DNA of 64,000 nucleotides, taken from contig NZ_CP106953.1 in assembly GCF_030419005.1 (NCBI RefSeq), positions 248,001 to 312,000 on the forward strand, read 5' to 3'. Under the pieces are notes generated by a model that saw only the letters and a program-made list of their open reading frames with translations, made no database searches and was not told the origin of the DNA. Each line of letters starts with the position of its first letter. Positions within the stretch are counted from its first letter, which is position 1. This document shows positions 9,331 through 19,785 of this stretch, piece by piece. This stretch comes from Eleftheria terrae (GTDB lineage: Bacteria > Pseudomonadota > Gammaproteobacteria > Burkholderiales > Burkholderiaceae_C). The position numbers and the translations under genes were made by a program.

Positions 9331-10623
9331 TCAGATCTCGATGCCTTCCCCCACGGTCCGCCCATCGGCATCCAGCAGGTAGGTCGCACGCTCGAATCCC
9401 TCCGCCGAGAAATGGCGGACCTGTTGGCCTCCCTGGGCATCGACAATCGCTTCAACGCGCCCGAAGGTCTTGCCGAGCAGGTGGCTCATCGCTGGCGAGC
9501 ACCGGTTGAGGGTGACCTCATGGACCGACCATTCCCGTGGGAACGAGACACCACGGTATCTGCGCCCGTGGATATCGACGAGCCACAGCATGCTGCGATG
9601 GATGTCGACACAGGCGAACAAGCCGTCGTCCAGCTCGGAGGCGCTCTGCAGGAACTCGGTGAGCGATGCGGAACGCACCTGCTGCGGCGTCTCCCGGAAG
9701 GATAGGCGCCGCACCACCTGAAAACCGTCATCCAGCAGCAGCAGCTCGCCGCGACGCGTGTCGGCCACGTAGTAACCGCCTTCGCTGCGTGGGTGCAGCT
9801 TGTGCGGGTTGATGAGACCGGACGCAATGGTGGTCGCTTCGCAGGTGGCCTTGTCCACACGGATCGCACCGCCCTGCTGGAACAGGGTCACCAGCACACT
9901 CTCATCGCGATCGTAGAACGCGCCGTTGATATGGACCGGACAGAGCCGGGTCGGGATCCCGAACTCGTGCTGCGAGGGATCGTCGACGACGACCACCTGG
10001 TGGCCCTGGGCAAGCAGCGCCTCGCCCCGCTCCCGGGACCGGACGAAATACTCGCCGAGCCGGGACCGATTGAGCCCATGGTCCCAGGCAAACCATTCCC
10101 AGCAGGTGGTCCCGGTGGAGATGTCGAACTCGAAGACCGCATCGAAGCCGGAAGACGATACCAGCAGCCGATCCCCCTTGCCCGAGATCTGCACACTGTG
10201 CGCCTGGCGCAGCCAGGGGTGCCGGAAGGACCGTTTCAGCCCGCTGTCCACCTCCACCACCTCGACATAATTGCCACCGCAAAGCGCGACCCGGTTGTCA
10301 GCCATGTCGATGCAATACGGTTCCAGCGCAGAGAAGCTCCACTCGGCGTCGTCCAGCGTCCAGGTGAACCGGTCGTGTGCCAGGGAGTAGGCCACCACCA
10401 AGCCATGGTAGAAGGGACGCACCCTCTCGCGTCCATGGATCTCGGGATGTTGCCGGGCTCGCTGCGCCTCCTGGCGACAGTTCTTGTCGACCTGGAAGCA
10501 GTTCTTGACGATCGCGATGATCTTCAGGTTCTCGCCCAGATGGACATCATGCCGAAAGGTGGCAATGTCCTCGCTGGTCGATTCGACATGGGGATTGGAG
10601 GTGAGGTGAAGTGACCTGTACAT
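9331..10623 (-). CDS. beta-propeller protein of unknown function
   Basis: A 430-residue soluble protein without signal peptide. Repeating WD/NHL-like strands are visible (DMADNRVALCGGNYVEVVEV, VQISGKGDRLLVSSSGFDAV, EGGYYVADTRRGELLLLDDG), suggesting a six- or seven-bladed propeller. It loosely resembles propellers of the arylsulfotransferase-like class (CWEWFAWDHGLNR), but I cannot point to a catalytic histidine set, so this is only a possibility. It sits 33 bases after FG-GAP protein B and upstream of the ICMT-like methyltransferase, so the three probably form one transcript. Confidence 0.6.
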   Translation of the reverse strand: MYRSLHLTSNPHVESTSEDIATFRHDVHLGENLKIIAIVKNCFQVDKNCRQEAQRARQHPEIHGRERVRPFYHGLVVAYSLAHDRFTWTLDDAEWSFSALEPYCIDMADNRVALCGGNYVEVVEVDSGLKRSFRHPWLRQAHSVQISGKGDRLLVSSSGFDAVFEFDISTGTTCWEWFAWDHGLNRSRLGEYFVRSRERGEALLAQGHQVVVVDDPSQHEFGIPTRLCPVHINGAFYDRDESVLVTLFQQGGAIRVDKATCEATTIASGLINPHKLHPRSEGGYYVADTRRGELLLLDDGFQVVRRLSFRETPQQVRSASLTEFLQSASELDDGLFACVDIHRSMLWLVDIHGRRYRGVSFPREWSVHEVTLNRCSPAMSHLLGKTFGRVEAIVDAQGGQQVRHFSAEGFERATYLLDADGRTVGEGIEI

Positions 10624-10656
10624 GTCATGCCCTTTCCCTGGCGTGCGTTGTCGTGA

Positions 10657-11898
10657 TCACGAGCAATCGACCATGCCCATCGCGTTGACGAAGATGAAGT
10701 TGGGACGCGACAGGATGACCTCGGCCTGCCATGCACCGTCGCGGAACCGGTAAGCCTTGACCAAGCCTTTGCCGTCATCCGACGCAATCACCACCGGCCG
10801 GCCTTCGCCGTCAAGATCGGCCAGGGTCACGCAGTGGAAGCCCAGGGGCTCGCTGGTGTCGAGCGTCTGCCGCGACCACGCCCCGGCGGTGGCGTCGTAC
10901 TTGAAGAGGTAAAGGAAGGTGGCTCCGTAGTCACCGAAGCCCAGCGACCGGGTGCCGACCACCAGCTCGTTGGCTCCATCGCCGTCAATGTCGCCGATGG
11001 CCAGGCTGCGGGACTTGATCGCATTTTCAAGAACAGCGATCGTCTCTCGCTCCACAGTGCCATCAGGCGCGAGCCTGTGCATCTGGAGCACGGGCTCGGG
11101 ATCGATGCGGTGATGCTGGGTGTCGTGCACGCCCACGGCACAAGACACCACCTGCTCGAGGCCTCGTACCTTGCCAACGCGCAGCATGCGCGTGTGCGTC
11201 TGCCCGCCGTGATCCTCGATCACCGATCGCTCCCAGCGTCCGCCGGTCCTGCGGTAGCGGAAAATGGCTCCAGGCACGCGGTCCCATTTCACCGGCTCGT
11301 TGGCGCGAGCCGAAGCCGCAAAGACATCGAGCTGCCCCGTATTGCCAATGTCGCCGATGGCGACTTCACGGATGTTCGAATTGTTGGCGCCCTGCTGCTG
11401 CGTATCGATCAACGCGGCGGTGTAGCCGGAGGGCCCGCGCTCGAAGAGCACGATGGCGCCATCGGGACGGGTGCCGATCACGATCTCGTCACAGCCGTCC
11501 CCGTCGAGGTCGCCCAGCGCGACACTGCGAATGAAGTCCACCGACTCGATGTTGCGTTGGATGGGCTCGGCCTGCCAGCGCCCGCGGTCGCAGCGGTAAG
11601 CCAGCAGGTAGGGCGGCGCGCCCGTTGGCGTCACGGCAAGCACGATCTCCGGCTGGCCGTCGCCATCGATGTCGCCAATCTCGGAGACGACAAACTCGCC
11701 ACTGTCGATCGCCTCCGCGGCCCCGGGATAGCGCAGGTCGAGGCGCTCCACCGACCATCCCGCCCCGGGATCGAGCAGCAGGACCTCGAGCCGCTTCTGC
11801 TCCGGTCGGCTCGATCGGGTGACCGCTTCAGTCCAGCCGGCTCCTCCCAAGGGTCGCCCGACCAGATCGAGCATGGAGATGATCAGTCGACGTGCCAC
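10657..11898 (-). CDS. FG-GAP/VCBS repeat protein B (paralogue of A)
   Basis: A 413-residue paralogue of the protein at 7282-8544. GEIGDIDGDGQPEIV, GDLDGDGCDEIVIGTRPDGA and GDIDGDGANELVVGTRS mark the blades, and the ending WQAEVILSRPNFIF is nearly identical to protein A. The GTG at 11898 is chosen because GGAGGGGACAC immediately precedes it and the start VARRLIISMLDLVGRPLG aligns with protein A. No export signal. First gene of a minus-strand operon with the beta-propeller and ICMT-like genes. Function unknown. Confidence 0.8.
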   Translation of the reverse strand: MARRLIISMLDLVGRPLGGAGWTEAVTRSSRPEQKRLEVLLLDPGAGWSVERLDLRYPGAAEAIDSGEFVVSEIGDIDGDGQPEIVLAVTPTGAPPYLLAYRCDRGRWQAEPIQRNIESVDFIRSVALGDLDGDGCDEIVIGTRPDGAIVLFERGPSGYTAALIDTQQQGANNSNIREVAIGDIGNTGQLDVFAASARANEPVKWDRVPGAIFRYRRTGGRWERSVIEDHGGQTHTRMLRVGKVRGLEQVVSCAVGVHDTQHHRIDPEPVLQMHRLAPDGTVERETIAVLENAIKSRSLAIGDIDGDGANELVVGTRSLGFGDYGATFLYLFKYDATAGAWSRQTLDTSEPLGFHCVTLADLDGEGRPVVIASDDGKGLVKAYRFRDGAWQAEVILSRPNFIFVNAMGMVDCS

Positions 11899-13012
11899 GT
11901 GTCCCCTCCAGATCCATTCGGCGTGCTGGTTTGCACAGGCGGCCGGCCGCAGGGCCGGGCTGGACACATTTCGCCGATTGCCATTCCAGATCTACCGTGA
12001 GGTGAAGCGGGCCGGTTCACGGGGCGGCCTACCCGCCGATGTCACCCTGTGAGTACGTCCAGGCCTCTGGACGATGCCGTCCGGAGTCCAGGCCGAAGAC
12101 CCACTGCGCGATCACGCATCAGCACCACACCACTTCGTCGCTGTTCGGCAGCGTCGGCATGAGCGCCTGGCCCTTCGTCCGATGAGGGCCCCCTGCAACG
12201 CCTGAGATGACTCGTAGACGTACAACCTGCACTCATTCTTCGCCAGCCGATGCGATTGATGATCAGCTCATGTGACTTCTATCCTTAGAGCGTTACGGCA
12301 CGGAATCAAAGTGGAAAGCCGACACACTTACAGATGACTCTCATCGTTGCAAAGCGTGCATGTATGAGGCAATGGGCCGCGTTCCGGTGGTGATGACTCA
12401 GCCCCATCTTGATGCGCAGCTCAGTCAGGGGTGCGCACTGACAAGCAGTAGGTGAGATCAGCTGCTGCCCCGCGGCGGCCGAGTTGCGGCTGACGACGCC
12501 GTCTCGGCCTTTGCCTGCCTCAGAGCACCAGTGATTCACTGACTCGCCGGGCAGGCAGGAACACGCTGCATCTGTCCTCCCCTGTGGCAGTGCTAGCGAT
12601 CAGCCGGTGGCGCCTGCACGCAACTCGAGCGCGGAACCGGGCACCTGACTGAAGGGCCGCCGCCTTCTTGGCGTCCGCCTCGTGCTGAACATCATCCGGG
12701 CCATTTCATCGCCTGCTGGCGTCTCATCGGGCTCTCGGCACTTCGTCAGCCGGACCGGCGTTGCTTGGGTTGCGCGCTGCACGGGCCTCCAAGCGGCACT
12801 GGCCGCCCCCGCTGCTGGCCGATGTGGATCGGTCGGCTCAGCCGCCTGCGCGGGGGGCGACCGTGGGGGCCGCCCAGTCAAGAGGGGCCAGAACGGGCGA
12901 CCGGTCACGCATCCGCATGCACACTGGCCGTTCATTGCACCTGGTGCCCTGCACCACGAGCAACAGAAGAGCTTCGCGCGGCATCCTGAAGGAAGGAAGA
13001 TACGATCGGCGC
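11899..13012. other. gene-poor stretch of about 1.1 kb with a lower-GC patch
   Basis: No recognisable gene. Between about 12.2 and 12.45 kb the base composition falls well below the surroundings, and the short open frames there have no domain features. It could be a remnant of acquired DNA or simply the regulatory region of the divergent genes on either side. Confidence 0.45.
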
Positions 13013-13474
13013 ATGACGGCCCTCCTTCGCCTCGCCCCACCGCGCTTCAGCCGACGCGACCTGTTCCATGCGTGGTGGGTCGCCACCCTCTTCAGCGGCT
13101 TGCCCTCCACGCTGCACGCGCTGTCCACCGGGGGCGACCTGCTCGAGGCCACCCGCGCCGCGGGCCAGATGCTGCTGCCGGGGGTGAACGACACCGTCAT
13201 TCTGTTCGGCGCCGCCGCGCTGGTCCACCCTGCAGTGTCGCTGTTCTGGGCCCTGGTGTTCGCACGCCTGCTGCCACGCACGCGGACCTGTGGGTGGGCG
13301 ACGGCAGGCGCAGCCGCGGTCGCCCTGCTGGACCTTTGTGTCATCGCGCCCTGGGCCTTCCCTGCGGTGGCGGCACTGCCGTTCTGGCCACAGCTTGCAG
13401 ACCACCTCGCTTGGGGTGCCCTGCTCGGCGGGACGCTGCAGTGGCGCCAGCGCCGGCACGCCCGGGCGCGATAA
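13013..13474 (+). CDS. small integral membrane protein, family not recognised
   Basis: A 153-residue hydrophobic protein beginning MTALLRLAPPRFSRRDLFHAWWVATLF, with about four predicted membrane segments (around residues 20-35, 62-82, 97-118, 125-142) and an Arg-rich cytoplasmic end. A GAAGGAAGGAAG ribosome site lies upstream of the ATG. Proteins of this sort are common in Burkholderiales next to transport or redox genes, but no function can be read from the sequence. It precedes the nir operon by about 670 bases. Confidence 0.6.
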   Translation: MTALLRLAPPRFSRRDLFHAWWVATLFSGLPSTLHALSTGGDLLEATRAAGQMLLPGVNDTVILFGAAALVHPAVSLFWALVFARLLPRTRTCGWATAGAAAVALLDLCVIAPWAFPAVAALPFWPQLADHLAWGALLGGTLQWRQRRHARAR

Positions 13475-13958
13475 AGCCCAGTGGCTCCCAGTCGATGCGG
13501 CTTCAGCGGTCAAGGCGGGCTCAGTCGACCTTGCAGACATCGGCAACGGTCGCCTCGCGACGGTTCGCATCCCTCAGGCCGTGAGGCGGCTGAGCTTCTG
13601 TGCCGGCAGCACGCCGCCTCCAGCTGGCAGAAGCCCCCCAAGTGCTTCGACGAGCACCGCGCTCCGGCCGCCGCCCCGAATGCTGCCCCTCGCCAGCGTT
13701 GCGCCGCCGTGCCCCGATGCCCGACATCGCATCGCGAGCGAAGAGCCTCGTTACCAGTGCCGCGTCGCCGACCCGTGCATCGCCTCGGCCCGCGCCTGCT
13801 GCAAGCTGCAGACATGGCACGCCGGTGACCGGGCGCTAGAACCGGCCGGCCCGCCACCCGCCCACCCTGCATGCGCGCCGGCCGCTCCTTGCGGCTTGTC
13901 ATGCATTGACCGGAACAGCCGGGCCCGCCGCCCCGGGAAGCCGCCAGCTTGCGCCTGA

Positions 13959-13975
13959 ACTCACGATCGCGGCCC
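13959..13975 (+). repeat. 17-bp direct repeat, copy 1 (nirS leader)
   Basis: ACTCACGATCGCGGCCC occurs here and again, identically, at 14091-14107. The centre holds the CGATCG palindrome. The copies bracket the candidate Fnr/Dnr box. Confidence 0.6.
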
Positions 13976-13998
13976 CTTGCTGCCTCCCTGGCCCGTCC

Positions 13999-15874
<1,876 letters not shown>

Positions 15875-15931
15875 CGCGCCAGGCAGGGCGGCACCACGCC
15901 CGCCCTGCCCACGCGCACGAAGGAGCGCCTC

Positions 15932-16240
15932 ATGAACACGCAGGTCCTCGCCGCGCTGGCCCTCACCCTGGCAGCCACCGGCGCCGCCGCCGGCACCGAA
16001 GAAGCGATGAACCAGGCCGGATGCATGGCCTGCCATTCGCGGGACAAGAAGATCGTCGGCCCCTCGTTCAAGGACATCGCGGCCAGATACAAAGGGCAGG
16101 ATGTCATCGCCACCCTGATGCAGAAGGTGCGCACCGGTGGCAAGGGCAGCTTCGGGCCCATCCCGATGGCGCCGACCGGCCCCGACAAGATCAGCGACGC
16201 TGACCTGAAGGCGGCCATCGAATCCATCCTGAAGAGCTGA
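15932..16240 (+). CDS. nirM: cytochrome c551-type electron donor to NirS
   Basis: A 102-residue small class I cytochrome c with a signal peptide (ATGAAA-GTEE) and one heme site CMACH at residues 31-35. KIVGPSFKDIAARYKGQ and the PMAPTGP region supplying the axial methionine are typical of c551/c552. In denitrifiers this protein carries electrons in the periplasm to NirS. It starts 57 bases after nirS with an AAGGAG site and is followed within 7 bases by nirC. Confidence 0.92.
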   Translation: MNTQVLAALALTLAATGAAAGTEEAMNQAGCMACHSRDKKIVGPSFKDIAARYKGQDVIATLMQKVRTGGKGSFGPIPMAPTGPDKISDADLKAAIESILKS

Positions 16241-16247
16241 GGCGCCC

Positions 16248-16589
16248 ATGCGCCCCCAGCTGCTTCCCTCGCCCTGCCTGGCTGCCCTGGTGCTGTCGCT
16301 GGCCTGCCTGCCCGCGGCTGCCGACCCGGATGCCGCCCGGGCCCGCCAGCTGGTGCGCATGGTGCGGCAGGACTGTGGCTCCTGCCATGGCATGAAGCTC
16401 ACCGGCGGCCTTGGCCCGGCCCTCACCCGCGAAGCGCTGGCCGACAGGCCGGTCGACTCGCTGGCCGCCACCATCGTGCACGGCCGCCCCGGCACCGCCA
16501 TGCCGCCGTGGCGCTCCATGCTCACCAGCGAGGAGGCGCGCTGGATCGCCGAGCGCCTGCTTGCCGGCTTCCCGGCCGAAGCGCCATGA
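16248..16589 (+). CDS. nirC: cytochrome c55x (NirC)
   Basis: A 113-residue periplasmic monoheme cytochrome with a signal peptide (LPAAA-DPD) and CGSCH at residues 43-47; GMKLTGGLGPALTREAL and GRPGTAMPPW are typical of NirC. In the family it passes electrons to NirS or takes part in heme d1 maturation. It sits in the canonical place between nirM and nirF. Confidence 0.9.
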   Translation: MRPQLLPSPCLAALVLSLACLPAAADPDAARARQLVRMVRQDCGSCHGMKLTGGLGPALTREALADRPVDSLAATIVHGRPGTAMPPWRSMLTSEEARWIAERLLAGFPAEAP

Positions 16590-16647
16590 CGCCGGCCCGC
16601 CCGTCCACCTGCCGCGCGCCCCGGCGCACGGCGCCGGAGACCTCTCC

Positions 16648-17814
16648 ATGAAAAACCTGCTCCTCCTTCTGCTCGCCGTGCTGGCCGGCTGCGCTGCCGC
16701 CCCGGGCCCGGCCGGCACCGGCGACCTCGGCGTCGTCATCGAGCGCGGCCGCGGTACGCTGGCCATCGTGAACACCAGCGAGCGCACCGTGCTCGCGGAG
16801 GTGCCGGGCCTCGGCGATCTGTCGCACGCCTCGGTGGTGTTCTCGCGTGACGGTGGCAGCGCCTTCGTGTTTGGCCGCGACGGTGCGCTGACCCGGGTGA
16901 ACCTTTCCACCCGCCGCATCGAGCAACGCATCCAGCAGGCCGGCAACTCCATCGGCGGGGCCGTCTCTCAGGACGGCACGCTGGTGGCAGCGCAGAACTA
17001 CCAACCCGGCGGCATCAAGGTGTTCGACGCCCGCACCCTCGCGCTGGTGGCCGACATCCCGGCCGAGTACGCGCCCGGCCAGCGCTCGCGGGTGGTGGGC
17101 CTGGCCGACCTGCCGGGCCGGCGCTTCGTGTTCTCGCTCTTCGACGCCGACCAGATCTGGATCGCCGACTTGTCCGAGCCCACCCGGCCGCGGCTCACCC
17201 GGTTCGAGAATGTCGGCCGCCAGCCCTACGACGCGCTGGTCACGCCCGACGGGCGGCACTACATCGCCGGCTTGTTCGGCGAAGATGGCCTGGCGATGAT
17301 CGACCTGTGGGCACCGCGGCCCACCGTGCGCCGCATCCTCGCCGGCTATGGCCGCGGCCAGCAGGCGCTGCCGGTGTTCAAGATGCCGCACCTGCGCGGC
17401 TGGGCCGTGGCGGGGCGGCATGCCTGGCTGCCGGCCATCGGCCGCCACGAGGTGCTGGTGGTCGACACCGACACCTGGGCCGAGGTCGGCCGCATTCCTG
17501 TCGCGGGCCAGCCGGTCTTCGTGATCGCCCGCCCGGACGGCCGCCAGGTGTGGGTCAACTTCGCGGTGCCGGACTACGACCGCGTGCAGGTCATCGACAC
17601 CCAGTCCCGCCAGGTGGTGAAGACGCTGGAGCCCGGCAAGGCGGTGCTGCACATGGAGTTCACGCCGCGCGGCGAAGCAGTGTGGATCAGCTCGCGCGAC
17701 GCCAACCGCGTCTCGGTGGTGGATACCGCCAGCTTCGCCACACTGGCCACGCTGCCGCTCGACGCTCCCAGCGGCGTCTTCTTCACCAGCCGTGCGGCCC
17801 GCATCGGGTTCTGA
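16648..17814 (+). CDS. nirF: heme d1 biosynthesis protein NirF (lipoprotein)
   Basis: A 388-residue propeller related to the d1 domain of NirS, required for heme d1 synthesis. The ATG at 16648 is preferred over in-frame upstream starts because GGAGACC precedes it and it yields a clear lipoprotein signal, LLLLLLAVLAGC. Thus NirF would be anchored in the periplasm, as known for other NirF proteins. Segments such as TRFENVGRQPYDALVTPDGR and FKMPHLRGWAV are typical, and length is normal (about 390). Only two bases separate its stop codon from the nirDL start. Confidence 0.94.
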   Translation: MKNLLLLLLAVLAGCAAAPGPAGTGDLGVVIERGRGTLAIVNTSERTVLAEVPGLGDLSHASVVFSRDGGSAFVFGRDGALTRVNLSTRRIEQRIQQAGNSIGGAVSQDGTLVAAQNYQPGGIKVFDARTLALVADIPAEYAPGQRSRVVGLADLPGRRFVFSLFDADQIWIADLSEPTRPRLTRFENVGRQPYDALVTPDGRHYIAGLFGEDGLAMIDLWAPRPTVRRILAGYGRGQQALPVFKMPHLRGWAVAGRHAWLPAIGRHEVLVVDTDTWAEVGRIPVAGQPVFVIARPDGRQVWVNFAVPDYDRVQVIDTQSRQVVKTLEPGKAVLHMEFTPRGEAVWISSRDANRVSVVDTASFATLATLPLDAPSGVFFTSRAARIGF

Positions 17815-17816
17815 CC

Positions 17817-18812
17817 ATGGACCAGCCACTGGACCTGCTCAACCGTTGGCAGCACGGCTTCCCGCTGGGGCCGACGCCCTTCGCCGACATCGCGGCGCAG
17901 GCTGGCCGCAGCGAAGCCGAGGTGCTGGCCGCCTACCGCCGTGCCCTGCAGGACGGTGCGCTGAGCCGCATCGGCGGTGCCTGGGCCGCCGGTGCCGGCG
18001 GCGCCGCGCTGCTGTGCGCCCTGGCCGTGCCGCCGGCCCGGCTCACCGGCGTGGCGGCGCAGGTGGACGCGCTGCCGGGCGTCAACCACAACTACGAGCG
18101 CGAGCACCGTTTCAACCTCTGGTTCGTCATCACCGGCCGCGACCTGCCCGGCCTGCAGCACCAGCTGGCCCAGCTGGAGCAGCACACGGCGCTACCGGTG
18201 CTGCGCCTGCCCATGCAGCGGGTCTACCGCATCGACCTCGGCTTCGACCTCGAAGGCCGCGCGCCCGCCACACGCGTCACGGTGCCGGCCGCAGCCGCGG
18301 TGCCCCGCGTCGAGCCGGCCGAGGCCCCGCTCGCCGCCCTGGTGGAAGGCGGCCTGCCCCTGGTGCAGCGGCCCTTCGCTGCATGGGCGCAGCAGCTCGG
18401 CTGGCCGGAGCCGCAGGTGCGCGAGACCCTGCAACGTTGGCTCGCACAGGGCACGCTGCGGCGCTTCGGTACCGTGGTGCGGCATCACGAGCTGGGTTTC
18501 GCCCACAACGCCATGACGGTGTTCGACGTGCCCGACGCCAGGGTGGACGCCTGCGGCGGCGCCCTCGCCCGCCAGCCCGGGGTGACGCTGTGCTACCGCC
18601 GGGCCCGCGCCGACGGCTGGCCCTACAACCTGTACTGCATGGTGCACGGGCGCGAGCGCCAGGCTGTGCGCCAGCTGATCGCAGGCGCCGCCCGGGCGGC
18701 CGGCCTGCAGCAGCACCCGCACGAGGTGCTGTTCAGCCGGCGCCGCTTCAAGCAGCAAGGCGCCAGCTACTTCCGCACTCCTGCCACCGAGGCCATCCAT
18801 GCCGATGCCTGA
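17817..18812 (+). CDS. nirDL: fused siroheme decarboxylase NirD-NirL
   Basis: A 331-residue protein with two consecutive AsnC/Lrp-like modules, each beginning with a short winged-helix part (GFPLGPTPFADIAAQAG and GLPLVQRPFAAWAQQLG) and each with a VNHNYEREHRFNLWFV or LCYRRARADGWPYNLY-type core. This is the NirD and NirL pair in one chain. The NirDLGH set decarboxylates siroheme to didecarboxysiroheme on the way to heme d1. Fusion of D and L is known in several denitrifiers, while Pseudomonas keeps them separate. It overlaps nirG by 14 bases. Confidence 0.92.
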   Translation: MDQPLDLLNRWQHGFPLGPTPFADIAAQAGRSEAEVLAAYRRALQDGALSRIGGAWAAGAGGAALLCALAVPPARLTGVAAQVDALPGVNHNYEREHRFNLWFVITGRDLPGLQHQLAQLEQHTALPVLRLPMQRVYRIDLGFDLEGRAPATRVTVPAAAAVPRVEPAEAPLAALVEGGLPLVQRPFAAWAQQLGWPEPQVRETLQRWLAQGTLRRFGTVVRHHELGFAHNAMTVFDVPDARVDACGGALARQPGVTLCYRRARADGWPYNLYCMVHGRERQAVRQLIAGAARAAGLQQHPHEVLFSRRRFKQQGASYFRTPATEAIHADA

Positions 18813-19314
18813 CACCCCCGCCCTGGCGACGTTCGCCCTGCCCGACCGCACCGACCTGCGCCTGATCGACCACCTGCACGGCGGCCTGCCGCTGACCGAA
18901 CGCCCCTTCGCCGAGGTGGGGGCGGCGCTCGGGCTGCCCGAGGACGAGGTGATCGAGCGGCTGGGCCGCCTGCTGGCCCGCGGCACGCTGACGCGGTTCG
19001 GCCCGCTGTTCCAGATCGAGCGCGCCGGTGGCCAGTTCGTGCTGGCCGCGCTGGAGGTGCCGGAGTCGGCATTCCAGCGCATCGCGGCCATCGTCAACCA
19101 GCTGCCGGAGGTGGCGCACAACTACCGCCGCGAGCACCGGCTGAACATGTGGTTCGTGGTGGCCGCCGAGTCGCACGAGGCGGCACGGGCCGCGCTCGAC
19201 CGCATCGGCCGCCTGACCGGCCTGCCGGTGCACGCCTTCCCGAAGGAGCGCGAGTACTTCGTGGGCCTGCGCCTGGCTGCCACCGTGGAGGAGGGACCTC
19301 ATGGCACTGAGTGA
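18799..19314 (+). CDS. nirG: siroheme decarboxylase subunit NirG
   Basis: A 171-residue AsnC/Lrp-like protein, with GLPLTERPFAEVGAALG and the VAHNYRREHRLNMWFVV core that supplies the siroheme-decarboxylase active-site region. It functions with NirDL and NirH. It begins 14 bases inside nirDL and ends 14 bases inside nirH, implying translational coupling. A second in-frame ATG two codons later is equally possible. Confidence 0.93.
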   Translation: MPMPDTPALATFALPDRTDLRLIDHLHGGLPLTERPFAEVGAALGLPEDEVIERLGRLLARGTLTRFGPLFQIERAGGQFVLAALEVPESAFQRIAAIVNQLPEVAHNYRREHRLNMWFVVAAESHEAARAALDRIGRLTGLPVHAFPKEREYFVGLRLAATVEEGPHGTE

Positions 19315-19783
19315 TTTCGACCGCGCGCTGATCGCCGCCACCCAGACGGGCCTGCCGCTTGTGGCTCGCCCCTATGAAGCGGTGGGCGCAATGCTGGGCG
19401 TGAGCGGCGAGCAGGTGCGCGAGCGGCTCGGGCAGATGCTCTCGGACGGCCTGATCCGCCGCATCGGCGCCGTGCCCAACCACTACCGCCTGGGCTACGT
19501 CGCCAACGGCATGACAGTGTGGGACGTGGACGACGCGCAGGTCGATGCCCTCGGCGAGCGGGTGGGGGCCCTGCCCGGCGTGAGCCACTGCTACCGCCGC
19601 CCGCGGGAGCGGCCGCTGTGGCCCTACAACCTGTTCGCCATGGTGCATGGCCGCAGCCGCGAGGAAGTGGAGCGGCAGGCCGAAGCCATCCGCACGCTGC
19701 TCGGCGCCGCCTGCGCAGCCAACGACATCCTCTACAGCAGCGCCATCCTCAAGAAGGCCGGGCTGCGGCTCAAGGAGAACTGA
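19301..19783 (+). CDS. nirH: siroheme decarboxylase subunit NirH
   Basis: A 160-residue AsnC/Lrp-like protein with GLPLVARPYEAVGAMLG, GLIRRIGAVPNHYRLGYVAN and VSHCYRRPRERPLWPYNLF, closest in layout to the NirD/NirH half of the family. It acts with NirDL and NirG in heme d1 synthesis. GGAGG precedes the ATG within the end of nirG; two bases separate its stop from nirJ. Confidence 0.93.
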   Translation: MALSDFDRALIAATQTGLPLVARPYEAVGAMLGVSGEQVRERLGQMLSDGLIRRIGAVPNHYRLGYVANGMTVWDVDDAQVDALGERVGALPGVSHCYRRPRERPLWPYNLFAMVHGRSREEVERQAEAIRTLLGAACAANDILYSSAILKKAGLRLKEN

Positions 19784-19785
19784 AC

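Noticed and set aside
12306..12539. 77-codon minus-strand frame in the lower-GC patch
   Set aside because: No ribosome site, no domain, and no conserved neighbours; treated as non-coding.
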